A stretch of 64,000 nucleotides of DNA from Saccharopolyspora elongata (GTDB lineage Bacteria; Actinomycetota; Actinomycetes; Mycobacteriales; Pseudonocardiaceae): NCBI RefSeq assembly GCF_004348985.1, contig NZ_SMKW01000023.1:59275-123274 (forward strand), read 5' to 3'. Position 1 is the first letter of the stretch. Every line of letters starts with the position of its first letter. A program made the translations under genes and the position numbers. Positions 7,147 to 15,153 of the stretch are shown here, piece after piece. Below the pieces are notes generated by a model. That model searched no databases. It was not told where the DNA came from and was given only the letters and a program-made list of their open reading frames with translations.

Positions 7147-8691
7147 GTGAAGGGTTCCGAGAGCCTGCTGGCCACGGCGACCGCGGCCGGCGTCCAGGTC
7201 TGCTTCGCCAACCCCGGCACCACCGAGATCCCACTCGTCGAAGCGTTCGACCAAGTCCCCGGCGTGCGCGCGGTGCTCGCGCTGTCCGAGGGCGTGGTGA
7301 CCGGCGCCGCCGACGGCTACGCGCGCATGACGGGCGTTCCCGCGATGACCCTGCTGCACCTCGGACCGGGGTTCGCCAACGGGATCGCGAACCTGCACAA
7401 CGCGCGCCGCGCCCGCACGCCCATGATCAACATCATCGGTGAGCACGCCTCCTGGCACCAGCCCGCCGACGCCCCGCTGGCCAGCGACATCGAGTCGCTG
7501 GCCCGGCCGGTGTCGGGCTGGGTCGGCCGCACCACCTCGCCGGCCTCGGCCGCCGGCGAGTTCGCCGAGGCCTACCGGGCGACGCTCGGGCAGCGCCTGC
7601 CCGCCACGCTCATCGCCGCCGCCGACCACATGTGGAGCCAGGGCGGCGAGCCCGCCGCCGTCCCGGCCGCATCGGCGAGGCCCGCGGTCGACGACCAGCA
7701 GATCGCCGCGATCGCGAAGCTGCTAGCCGGCGGGAGCGGCCGGACCGCGCTGCTGCTGGGCGGGCACGCACTGAGCGCCGAAGGCATCCGCACCGCCGCG
7801 CGGATCGTGGCGACCACGGGCGGCGAAGTGCTGGTCGAGCGCTCGCCCGCGCGCATCGAGCGCGGCCCGGGCATCCCTGCCGTGCGGTCGCTGCCGTACT
7901 TCCCGGAAGACGTTCTCCGTTCCCTCGAAGGGTTTTCGCACCTGGTGCTGGTCGGCGCGCGGACCCCCGTGGCGTTCTTCGGCTACCGGGGCATGCCGAG
8001 CTTCCCGCTGCCCAACGACCTCAAGGTGCGCACCCTGGCCGACACCGACCAGGACGCCGTCGAGGCGCTGCGCGCGCTGGCCGACGCGACCGGCAGCGCG
8101 GCGGCCGAAGTGCCGAGCACCGAGCGTCCGCAGGCGCAGGCCCCGGCGGGGCCGTTGACGGCGGCGAGCATCGCGGCGGCGATCGTGCTCACCCAGCCCG
8201 AGCACGCGATCGTGGTGAACGAGGGCATTTCCTCCGGGGCGGCGTACCCGGCGATCGCCGCCGCCGCGCCGCCGCACACCGAGCTGACCAACACCGGCGG
8301 CGCGATCGGCATGGGCATGCCGGCGGCCACCGGCGCCGCGGTGGCCTGCCCGGACCGGGCGGTGATCAACTTCCAGGCGGACGGCAGCGCCGCCTACACC
8401 GTCCAGGCACTGTGGACGCAAGCCCGCGAGGGCCTCGACGTCACCACGGTGATCTGCGCGAACTCCCGTTACGGGATCCTGGAAGCCGAGCTGCGGCGCG
8501 CGGGCGTCGCCGAGCCCGGCGCGGCGGCGGCGAGCATGACCAGCCTCGCGGAGCCTTCGATGGACTGGACGGCGATGGCGAGCGGTTTCGGCGTGCCAAG
8601 CAGCCGGGCGGCCACGGGCGAAGAACTGCTCGCGGCGCTCCGCAAGGCGCACGCCGAACCGGGCCCCCACCTGATCGAAGCCGTGCTGTGA
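7147..8691 (+). CDS. Thiamine diphosphate-dependent enzyme, acetolactate synthase/benzoylformate decarboxylase-like
   Basis: A 514-residue ThDP enzyme with the three-domain layout of the acetolactate synthase/2-keto acid decarboxylase family. The N-terminal pyrimidine-binding domain has FANPGTTEIP and the activating Glu E48 in LSEGVVTGA. The C-terminal domain has QADGSAAYT with D412 and, 27 residues later, N439 in ANSRYG. The usual GDG is ADG here, and the second Asn of the NN pair is Ser. It is somewhat short for true AHAS (about 550-590) and has no regulatory subunit gene nearby, so a decarboxylase or carboligase role is more likely than branched-chain amino acid synthesis. GTG 7147 is preceded by AGGAAG at long spacing, inside a predicted stem. 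Confidence 0.85.
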   Translation: MKGSESLLATATAAGVQVCFANPGTTEIPLVEAFDQVPGVRAVLALSEGVVTGAADGYARMTGVPAMTLLHLGPGFANGIANLHNARRARTPMINIIGEHASWHQPADAPLASDIESLARPVSGWVGRTTSPASAAGEFAEAYRATLGQRLPATLIAAADHMWSQGGEPAAVPAASARPAVDDQQIAAIAKLLAGGSGRTALLLGGHALSAEGIRTAARIVATTGGEVLVERSPARIERGPGIPAVRSLPYFPEDVLRSLEGFSHLVLVGARTPVAFFGYRGMPSFPLPNDLKVRTLADTDQDAVEALRALADATGSAAAEVPSTERPQAQAPAGPLTAASIAAAIVLTQPEHAIVVNEGISSGAAYPAIAAAAPPHTELTNTGGAIGMGMPAATGAAVACPDRAVINFQADGSAAYTVQALWTQAREGLDVTTVICANSRYGILEAELRRAGVAEPGAAAASMTSLAEPSMDWTAMASGFGVPSSRAATGEELLAALRKAHAEPGPHLIEAVL

Positions 8692-8709
8692 AACGGCGAT
8701 CCCATTTGC

Positions 8710-8909
8710 GGTTTTCCAACCTCAATTTGCGTGGCGGTGCGGGTAGTGGAACCTCAGAGGCTCCCCTGGTCTGTGGGTGCCCTGACTTATGTATGTCCAA
8801 TACACGGCGTCAGGGCCGTCCTCGCCGAGGGAACCCCGGAGGGGTGGGCACCGTGAACCCGCGGCGTCGCAAGTGTCGTAGGTGGGCTATGCGCCTGCGG
8901 CGCATGCGA
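8710..8909 (+). repeat. 190-bp dispersed intergenic repeat, copy A (full length)
   Basis: It starts 18 bases after the ThDP enzyme stop. The left end is a GGTTTTCCAACCTC mini-hairpin, followed by the most conserved block GGTGCGGGTAGTGGAACCTC, then a CTGTGGGTGCCC / TATGTATGTCC block and CCCGCGGCGTCGC. It ends in the hairpin ATGCGCC-TGC-GGCGCAT (8889-8905). Related copies lie at 39380-39470 (+), 58973-59150 (-), 62705-62815 (-) and 63854-63942 (+). No reading frame is kept between copies. Confidence 0.85.
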
Positions 8910-9019
8910 CACCCTATCGACGTGCAGCTTTGCGACCCGCGACTGCGGGCCGACCAGGATTGAAAGCGTTCAGAGAGTCCCGTCCACTCTGACCAACGCT
9001 CGCGGCGGCGTGCGCGGCT

Positions 9020-9061
9020 CGTGAGTGCTGGTGGTCGTTAGGGCGACCACCAGCACTCACG
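9020..9061. terminator. Hairpin of the CGTGAGT family (1 of a tandem pair)
   Basis: A perfect 18-bp stem (9020-9037 with 9044-9061) and a 6-base loop, beginning CGTGAGTGCTGG. It lies between the convergent ThDP enzyme and response-regulator genes. Confidence 0.75.
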
Positions 9062-9083
9062 GAGTACCGGGCGCGGGAACTGA

Positions 9084-9123
9084 CCGTGAGTCCCTTCGGC
9101 CCCCAATCCAAAGGGACTCACGG
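9084..9123. terminator. Hairpin of the CGTGAGT family (2 of a tandem pair)
   Basis: A 13-bp stem CCGTGAGTCCCTT (9084-9096) with its complement at 9111-9123 and a 14-base loop. It ends 12 bases before the stop of the minus-strand response regulator, so it is placed to terminate that operon. Confidence 0.7.
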
Positions 9124-9134
9124 ACCCCCAGTGA

Positions 9135-9785
9135 TCAGCCCGCGACGGGCATCCGCTCGTCGTCGAGCAAGCCGTGGCGCATCGCGAACGAGGCCGCCTC
9201 CAGCCGGGAGTGCACGCCCAGCTTCGTCAGCACCGACTGCACGTGCGTGCGCACCGTCGTCGGCGCCACCCCGAGCTGCTTCGCCATCGCCGTCGTGTGC
9301 GCGCCTTCGACGAGCATCCGCAGGCATTGCCGTTCCCGCGCGGTCAAGTGCGATGCGAGCCGCCGGGCGTCCGTGGTGCCCGCCAGGCGCGGTGCCCGCG
9401 CCGCCGCCAGTTCGACGACGACCTCGCCGTCCATGACCCCGCGGATCGCCCCGGCCAGCACCGACAGCCCGCACATCTTGTTCACGTATCCCGCCGCGCC
9501 CCTGGCCAGGGCGTCGCGCATGCCCTGCACGTCGCCGTCCGCGGTGAGCACCAGGACCCTGGTGCTTCCGCCCGCGTCGAGGATCTCGCCGATGACGTCG
9601 AGCGCGTCGCCGTCGCCGAAGTACCGGTCCAGCAGGCAGATGTCCGGCCGGTGCTCCCGGACCACCCCGACCACCCCGGCCACGTTGTCGGCGGTCCCGA
9701 CGATGCGGCAGCCGTGCCGCGGCAGCGTCGCTGCCAGCGCGTCGACGAAGATCGCGTGATCGTCGCCGAGTACCAGATCGACCAT
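9135..9785 (-). CDS. LuxR/NarL-family response regulator
   Basis: A 216-residue two-domain regulator. The receiver (1-120) has the acidic pair D8/D9 and the phospho-acceptor D53 in CLLDRYF, with a conserved Lys in GYVNKMCGL. The DNA-binding domain (about 150-210) has LTARERQCLRMLVEGAHT and a recognition helix in VAPTTVRTHVQSVLTKLGV. I chose ATG 9785 because the upstream ATG 9794 sits directly against the GGGGGGA ribosome-binding site. The histidine-kinase gene ends 18 bases upstream, so the two form a two-component pair at the downstream end of the polysaccharide island. Targets are unknown; the glycosyltransferase genes beside it are the obvious guess. Confidence 0.9.
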   Translation of the reverse strand: MVDLVLGDDHAIFVDALAATLPRHGCRIVGTADNVAGVVGVVREHRPDICLLDRYFGDGDALDVIGEILDAGGSTRVLVLTADGDVQGMRDALARGAAGYVNKMCGLSVLAGAIRGVMDGEVVVELAAARAPRLAGTTDARRLASHLTARERQCLRMLVEGAHTTAMAKQLGVAPTTVRTHVQSVLTKLGVHSRLEAASFAMRHGLLDDERMPVAG

Positions 9786-9803
9786 GTTCGGCATTCCCCC
9801 CGC

Positions 9804-10454
9804 TCAGGCCGCGCAGCCGGACGGGAACACCAGCAGCGCGCGGGTGCCCCCGCCTGGTGCCGGCTCGATCCGCAGGTCGGATCCGCAGCGCTGCGCCAGC
9901 GCCAGCACGATGCCCAGCCCGAGCGACGACGATCCGCGCGGCCCGCGGCCGAACCCCGGCCCGTCGTCGGTGATCTCGATCCGCACCCCGCCGGGCTCGG
10001 CGCGGCGCACCGCCACCTCGACCCGGCCGCCGCTCCCGGCGGCGCGCACCGCGTTGTCCAGCAGGTTCGACGCCATCCGCCACAGCAGCGTCTCGTCGGT
10101 GCGCAGCCGGACGTCCTCGTCCGCACACAGGGTGATCTCGGCCGTCCCGGACAGCGATTTCACCGCGACGAGCTGGGCCAGCAGGTCGCGCGGCGCGAAG
10201 GTCTCCTCGCTGCGCTGCGCGGCTCGCAGGTCCACCAGTTCCAGCAGCCGGTCCAGCTCCAGTTCCATCAGCTGCAGCCGGTGCGCCGCGTCACCCGGCA
10301 GCGCCGGGTCGGTGCGCAGGCCGTCCGCGAGGTAGGACAGCGTCGCAAGACCGTGCCCGAGATCGTGCAGCAGGCTGTGCAACTCCGCGCCACCTCGCGA
10401 CGTCGCCCTCCGCTGGCGCCCGCGCGATATCGCCGTATCGGTAATCGTGTGCAC
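9804..10454 (-). CDS. Small cytoplasmic sensor histidine kinase
   Basis: A 216-residue histidine kinase with no membrane segment and almost no sensory region. The dimerisation helix has H30 in LLHDLGHGLATL as the probable phosphorylation site. The ATPase domain follows with the N box NLLDNAVRAAG, G1 DDGPGFG and G2 SSLGLGIVLAL. The frame is open far upstream through other genes, but GTG 10454 has GAGGAG five bases before it and leaves a complete kinase core. It is co-transcribed with the response regulator at 9135. With no sensor domain, the signal must come from a partner protein or from the cytoplasm. Confidence 0.85.
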   Translation of the reverse strand: MHTITDTAISRGRQRRATSRGGAELHSLLHDLGHGLATLSYLADGLRTDPALPGDAAHRLQLMELELDRLLELVDLRAAQRSEETFAPRDLLAQLVAVKSLSGTAEITLCADEDVRLRTDETLLWRMASNLLDNAVRAAGSGGRVEVAVRRAEPGGVRIEITDDGPGFGRGPRGSSSLGLGIVLALAQRCGSDLRIEPAPGGGTRALLVFPSGCAA

Positions 10455-10624
10455 CTCGACTCCTCTCCCCCAACGGCAGTCTTGTGCTATCCGGCAAATC
10501 GGATGCCGCGCGCGCAGCGTTGCAGTTGCTGCGAAAAGAGGAGGGTGACTACTCCACGTGCAGCAGATGCCCGAGGTCCAGGCACGCGGAAGTACTGTTC
10601 CCGCGGTAACCCGGCTACCGTCGG

Positions 10625-11749
10625 TTACCGGGCTCCGTACGCTTCGACGAGCGCTCCGGCCAGCGCCTCGATGCGGTGGCAGCCGTCCACCCTGGCGCGC
10701 GCCGCCGCGGCGAGCCGGTCGGCGACGCCGGGCGAGTCCAGCAGGTGCGCGATCGCCGCGGCCAGCAGTTCGGGCCGCCCGGGCGGCACCAGCAGCCCGG
10801 TCTCGCCGGGCACCACCACGTCGCCGACCGCGTTGACGGCGGTGGCCACCACCGGCACGCCGCACACCATCGCCTCGACGATCGCCAGCGGCAGCCCCTC
10901 GTACCGGCTGGGCAGCGCGAACACGTCGAACGCGGGCAGCAGCTCCGCGACGTCGTCGCGCTCGCCCGCCAGCACCACGCGGACGCCGCTCGCGGCGACG
11001 CAGGCGCGCATCGGCTCGGCCAGCTCGCCGTCGCCGATCCACACCCCCACCACGCCGGGCCGGTTCAGCGCGCGCAGCGCCGCGACGAAGTCCTCCGGCG
11101 CTTTCTGGTAGGTCAGCCGCCCCACCGCGCCGACCACGACGTCGCTCGGCGCCAGCCCCAGCCGCTGCCGGGCGCGCCTCCTGGCCCGCGCGGTGCGCGT
11201 CGGCACGTCGTGGTCGACGGCCACCCCGGTGGTGCGGATGCGGTCCGGGGCGAGCAGCCCGCGCCGCAGCGCCTCGACCGCCACGCCGCTGCCCACGCAC
11301 AGCGCGAGGTCGGTGATCCGGCCGAGGCCGCGTTCGATCTCGACGTAGGCGCGCCGCCGCAATCCGCTCTGGAACTCGTGGAACCCGAATCCGTGGTAGG
11401 TGTGCACGATCCGCCCGACGCCGGCGCGGTGCGCAGCGATGCGGCCCAGCGCACCGGCCTTGGAGCAGTGCGTGTGCACGACGTCGAAGTGGCGCCGCCT
11501 CAGCAGAGTCGTCAGGCGGTGCAGGGCGAGCAGGTCGTGGCCCGGCGAGATCGGCGCGCGCAGCGCGGGTTCGACGATCACCTCCAGCCCGGCGGCCTCC
11601 GCGTCGGGCAGCAGGCCGCCGGACCCGGTGATCACCGCGACCTGGTGGGCGGCCGGGTCCAGCGCCTTCGCCCCGCGCAGCGCCAGCACTCCGGCACCGC
11701 CCGCCAAGCGGGTGATCACCGTGGCCACCCGCAGCGGCCCGGCGGTCAC
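10625..11749 (-). CDS. GT4-family glycosyltransferase
   Basis: A 374-residue GT-B enzyme that transfers a sugar from a nucleotide donor to a lipid- or glycan-linked acceptor on the cytoplasmic face. The N-terminal acceptor domain has RVATVITRLAGGAG and DVVHTHCSKAGALGR. The donor domain has GAVGRLTYQKAPEDF and the GT4 E-x7-E motif in PSRYEGLPLAIVEAM. The GTG start overlaps the stop of the response regulator gene upstream by four bases, so the two are coupled. It belongs to the polysaccharide island and may add a side sugar or the second residue of the repeat unit. The sugar is unknown. Confidence 0.9.
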   Translation of the reverse strand: MTAGPLRVATVITRLAGGAGVLALRGAKALDPAAHQVAVITGSGGLLPDAEAAGLEVIVEPALRAPISPGHDLLALHRLTTLLRRRHFDVVHTHCSKAGALGRIAAHRAGVGRIVHTYHGFGFHEFQSGLRRRAYVEIERGLGRITDLALCVGSGVAVEALRRGLLAPDRIRTTGVAVDHDVPTRTARARRRARQRLGLAPSDVVVGAVGRLTYQKAPEDFVAALRALNRPGVVGVWIGDGELAEPMRACVAASGVRVVLAGERDDVAELLPAFDVFALPSRYEGLPLAIVEAMVCGVPVVATAVNAVGDVVVPGETGLLVPPGRPELLAAAIAHLLDSPGVADRLAAAARARVDGCHRIEALAGALVEAYGAR

Positions 11750-12408
11750 GGTTCGCCGTCCGGCTCACCGCGCAGGCCCGCCGCACGGGCGACGCTGACC
11801 GCCTCCAGCTGGCTGTGCACCCGGAGCTTGGCCAGGATGCTGCGCGTGTGCGTGCGGACCGTTTCGGTGGAGATCAGCAGTTCCCCGGCGATCTGCGCGC
11901 CCCGCTTGCCGGCGACCATGCCGGCGAGCACGTCCCGCTCGCGGTCGCTGAGCGCGTCCAGCGGGCCGTTGCGCTGCCCCGCCCGCACGACGTCCTCGCG
12001 CAGTTCGCGCAGCACCGGGCCGAGCAGGTCCGGCGGGTACCAGCTCTGCCCGCGCCGCACGCCGCGCAACACCTCGGTCAGGCGTTCGATCCCCCGTTCC
12101 TTCGGCACCCACGCGGCCGCGCCGTCCCGGGCGGCTTCGACGGCCTTCCGGACGTCGCGAATCCCGGTCAGCACGACCACTTCCGCGGCCGGCCGGACCT
12201 CCTGCAGGCGCCGCACCAGGCGCCCGGCACCGGCCGGCTCCAAGTCGAGCGTGATCACGTCCGGCCGGGACTGCCGCACCAGATCGGGCAGCCGCGGGTC
12301 GCCGGTCGGGCAGTGCCCCACGACCCACAGGTCGGGCACCTCGGCCAGCCGGGCGCTGAGCGCCTCGGCCAGCATGAGGTGGTCATCCACCATGAGCAGC
12401 CGCACCAC
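11746..12408 (-). CDS. LuxR/NarL-family response regulator within the polysaccharide island
   Basis: A 220-residue regulator with the receiver acidic pair D8/D9, phospho-acceptor D55 in VITLDLEPA and Lys in WVPKERGIE, followed by a LuxR helix-turn-helix with LSDRERDVLAGMVAGK and STETVRTHTRSILAKLRV. Several starts are possible: GTG 12414 is one base from a GGGGGG run, while GTG 12408 has correct spacing, so I used 12408. No kinase gene adjoins it; the nearest is at 9804. It is translationally coupled to the GT4 gene at 10625, a strong hint that it controls polysaccharide synthesis. Confidence 0.85.
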   Translation of the reverse strand: MVRLLMVDDHLMLAEALSARLAEVPDLWVVGHCPTGDPRLPDLVRQSRPDVITLDLEPAGAGRLVRRLQEVRPAAEVVVLTGIRDVRKAVEAARDGAAAWVPKERGIERLTEVLRGVRRGQSWYPPDLLGPVLRELREDVVRAGQRNGPLDALSDRERDVLAGMVAGKRGAQIAGELLISTETVRTHTRSILAKLRVHSQLEAVSVARAAGLRGEPDGEP

Positions 12409-12510
12409 GTCCACGCCCCCCAGCCTGACCGCCCCGGACCGACCGGGCCTCCTCCAATCGCACGAATGCACCCTCCCGCACCCGCATGGCGGTCTGACGG
12501 GTGACGTTCA

Positions 12511-12538
12511 CCTTTTCCCCGCACAACGGGGAAAAAGG
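12511..12538 (-). terminator. Intrinsic terminator after the GT2 synthase
   Basis: On the minus strand, CCTTTTTCCCC pairs with GGGGAAAAGG around a 7-base loop (one bulged base). It lies 12 bases after the GT2 stop and 103 bases before the response-regulator start at 12408. It would separate the large upstream biosynthetic operon from the regulator-glycosyltransferase pair. Confidence 0.7.
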
Positions 12539-12549
12539 CCCTTCACGTC

Positions 12550-13905
12550 TCATCGCGTCGGTGCCGTGCTCGGCGCGGCCGGGCCGACGGAGCGGCGATC
12601 CGGGCTGCGCCACCGGCCGGACGAACTGGACAGCCAGGCCGAGGGGATCGCGTACAGCGCGATGCCCGCGTCCAGCACCCGCAGCGCCAGGAAGAAGCCG
12701 GCGAACAGCAGGAACCTCGGCTGCCGGTGCAGCACGGCGACGATGCAGGTGAGCAGCAGATCCGGGATCACCACGCCGAAAAGCAGCGTCTCCAGCGACG
12801 CGAACCCGGCGACGAAGTCGTGCGCCTCGTTCACCACCGGTATCGCTAGCACGCCGTCGAACACGGCGGGCACGACGAGCACCAGAGCCACCAACGGCAG
12901 CAGCACCAGCATGAGGCTGCTCGCCAGCATCTCCAGCAGCAGCAACGCCAGCATCGCGGTGAACAGGTTGGTCCGCGGCGGGTGCCGCCGGACCGTCTGC
13001 CACAGGCCCAGCGCCCAGCGCTTGCACTGCTTCACGTAGTCCCCGAAGCTGCTCGGGTCCTGCGTGGTCGCCACCGCCGACGGCGTGAAACCGACCTTGC
13101 CGAGCCGCTTCTGGTACACCTCGAAGGTCATGTTGAAGTCCTCGATGACCAGCCCCGGCGGGTTGACCTCGATGCGCGGCAGCACCTCGGTGCGGTACAT
13201 GCTGGCGAAGCCGGGCACGATGTGGGTCGCGTTGACCCGCCGCCAGGTCTGGCCGAACTTCAGCAGGTACTGCGTCATGGTGTAGATCCGCTGCCGGTGG
13301 AAGGCCACCAGCTTGCCGACCGGCCCGAGCGCGCGGTCCCGCCACGAGGTCCGGACGCAGCCCGCCACCGCCACCACCCCGGGATCGTCGAACAGCGGCA
13401 GCGCCGCCCGGAAGTACCCGGGCTCGACGTGCGTGTCGGCGTCCAGCAGCATCACGACCCCGAAGCGGTCGACCAGCCCGAACCGGCGGATCGCCTCCTG
13501 CAGCGCGCCGGCCTTGCCGACGTTGCGGGTCGTGCTGATCACGTTCACCCCGGTCGCCTCCGCGAGTTCCACGGTGCGGTCGGTCGAACCATCGGAGACC
13601 ACGTGCACGTTCTCCGGCGGCACCAGGGCGGTGATCGCCCGGATGCTGTCGACGATGACGCGTTCCTCGTTGTGCGCGGCCATCAGCACGGCCACGTCGG
13701 CCACGCCCAGCCGCACCGGGCGGGCGCGCCGGCGCTGGACGCGGTGGCGCCCCACCAGGAAGTCCTGCTCCGGCGAGGCCACCCCGCCCCGCTGCCGCCA
13801 CCAGCGCCGCGTCGAGCTCTCGAGCAGGCGCATCAGCCCGATCAGGCCCCACAGCGTGAAGTTGGTCCCGAACACCGCGATGGCCAGCACCCACCAGGGA
13901 ATCAT
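12550..13905 (-). CDS. Membrane GT2 glycosyltransferase, PgaC/IcaA-like polysaccharide synthase
   Basis: A 451-residue processive GT-A glycosyltransferase that polymerises and probably exports a beta-linked glycan. An N-terminal membrane helix (about 5-27) is followed by the catalytic domain: MAAHNEERVIVDSI, D155-A-D157 for metal and UDP binding, EDFNMTFEVY, and the QxxRW signature in QCKRWALGLW. Several hydrophobic segments (about 310-420) then form the transport channel. This arrangement is that of poly-N-acetylglucosamine and related synthases. With a CE4 deacetylase (22800) and a GH18 protein (13933) in the same island, all parts seen in PNAG systems are present, but the polymer itself is inference. 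ATG 13905 opens directly into the first helix. Confidence 0.88.
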   Translation of the reverse strand: MIPWWVLAIAVFGTNFTLWGLIGLMRLLESSTRRWWRQRGGVASPEQDFLVGRHRVQRRRARPVRLGVADVAVLMAAHNEERVIVDSIRAITALVPPENVHVVSDGSTDRTVELAEATGVNVISTTRNVGKAGALQEAIRRFGLVDRFGVVMLLDADTHVEPGYFRAALPLFDDPGVVAVAGCVRTSWRDRALGPVGKLVAFHRQRIYTMTQYLLKFGQTWRRVNATHIVPGFASMYRTEVLPRIEVNPPGLVIEDFNMTFEVYQKRLGKVGFTPSAVATTQDPSSFGDYVKQCKRWALGLWQTVRRHPPRTNLFTAMLALLLLEMLASSLMLVLLPLVALVLVVPAVFDGVLAIPVVNEAHDFVAGFASLETLLFGVVIPDLLLTCIVAVLHRQPRFLLFAGFFLALRVLDAGIALYAIPSAWLSSSSGRWRSPDRRSVGPAAPSTAPTR

Positions 13906-13932
13906 CCGAATCCTCCACAGCGGACCGGCCGC

Positions 13933-15144
13933 TCAACTGTCCAGCGGAAGGCTGTGCTGCAGCTCCCGCCAGGTCTCGGTGTCCTCGTAGCCGAACATCC
14001 ACAGGTAGACCCCGCGGATGCCGGAGCCGCGCGCCGCCTCGAACTTCGCCTTGGAGCTGGCGGCGTTCTCGAACCACACCTCGTGCTCCCGGCCCTGGGC
14101 GTCGGTGTAGCGGAACCACGGCGACTGGGTCGGCGCGTCGTAGCCGACCTTCGCCCGGTGCTCGGTGGCCAGCTGGAACGCCTTCAGCCAGGTCACCGCC
14201 GTGCCGTGGCCGTCCACCCAGTCGTAGCCGTACAGCGGCACGCCGAGCACGACGCGCTCCGGCGGGATCTGGCTCTTGGCGTAGTCCAGCGTTTCCCGCA
14301 CCCAGGCGATCGGCGCCACCGGCCCCGGATCCGAGGTCGCCCAGTGGAAGTCGTAGCCCATCAGCCGGACCTCGTCGGCGGCCCGGCCGATCGCGGCGTA
14401 GTCCTGCGCCACGTTGCGCTCGTCGTAGCCGGCGTCGGTGGCCTTCGCGAAGACCGCGACCGACAGCGTCTTGTCCTCGTCGTCCATCGCCTTGCCCAGC
14501 TCGGTGACGAAGTCGCTGAACACCTGCCGGTCGCCGGCGCGCAGGTTCTCGTAGTCGATGTCGATGCCCGCGTAGTCCTCGCGCTTGACCAGCTCGACGA
14601 TCTGGGCGATGTGGTCGCGCCGCTTCGCCGGGTCGTGCAGCATCCGGGCGACCGGCTCGTAGGCCCAGATGCCGTCGGTGATGTTGGCGATCGACGGCAC
14701 GATCGGGACGTCGGCCTCGCGCAGCTGCTCGATCCGCCTGGCGACCTCGGCGGTCTGCTCCGGCGGGTACTGGTTGGTCAGCCCGCCGTCCTGCCCCACC
14801 CCGTACATCCAGGGCGAGACCTCGTTGACCGCCTTCTGGTTCTGCACCACCATCGACGTGCCGTTGTCGAAGTTCCAGAACGGCAGCGACGCGACGACCA
14901 GCGAGCCGGCCTGCGGCGGCGCGCCGCGCGGCGACACCGTCACCACGACCACCAGCACCGCCACCGCGATCAGCGCCAGGAACCACAGGGAGCCGCCGAG
15001 GTTCCGGAAGGTCCGGGTGCGGTGAACCGCGGCCGGACGGTCCGAAGTGGACCTCCTGCGCCCATCGCCGCGCTGCCGCGCGTTCCCCGCGGGCCGGACC
15101 CACTCGACGAGCCAGTGCTTCTTCTCAGTGCTCTGCTTCATCAC
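13933..15144 (-). CDS. Membrane-anchored GH18-family glycoside hydrolase
   Basis: A 403-residue type II membrane protein: about 50 cytoplasmic residues, one membrane helix (about 52-72), then an extracytoplasmic GH18 TIM barrel of the spore-germination YaaH/chitinase kind. The catalytic Glu is E199 in GIDIDYE; D195 and D197 of the DxxDxDxE motif are present, but the first Asp is Ala. The barrel ends in the strand GIRGVYLWMFGYED. It would cut beta-linked N-acetylhexosamine chains or process a nascent polymer at the membrane, as the hydrolase domain of PgaB does. The GTG at 15144 follows GAGG and lies nine bases after the upstream epimerase stop. Confidence 0.85.
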   Translation of the reverse strand: MMKQSTEKKHWLVEWVRPAGNARQRGDGRRRSTSDRPAAVHRTRTFRNLGGSLWFLALIAVAVLVVVVTVSPRGAPPQAGSLVVASLPFWNFDNGTSMVVQNQKAVNEVSPWMYGVGQDGGLTNQYPPEQTAEVARRIEQLREADVPIVPSIANITDGIWAYEPVARMLHDPAKRRDHIAQIVELVKREDYAGIDIDYENLRAGDRQVFSDFVTELGKAMDDEDKTLSVAVFAKATDAGYDERNVAQDYAAIGRAADEVRLMGYDFHWATSDPGPVAPIAWVRETLDYAKSQIPPERVVLGVPLYGYDWVDGHGTAVTWLKAFQLATEHRAKVGYDAPTQSPWFRYTDAQGREHEVWFENAASSKAKFEAARGSGIRGVYLWMFGYEDTETWRELQHSLPLDS

Positions 15145-15153
15145 GTTCTCGCC

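Noticed and set aside
7147..8691. Acetolactate synthase for branched-chain amino acids (ilvB)
   Set aside because: It is shorter, lacks a neighbouring regulatory subunit and has a changed GDG motif, so the specific assignment is not supported.
8692..9134. Short frames in the dispersed repeat that could be annotated as small proteins
   Set aside because: The frames differ between repeat copies and contain no conserved start or ribosome-binding site; the conserved feature is the nucleotide sequence.
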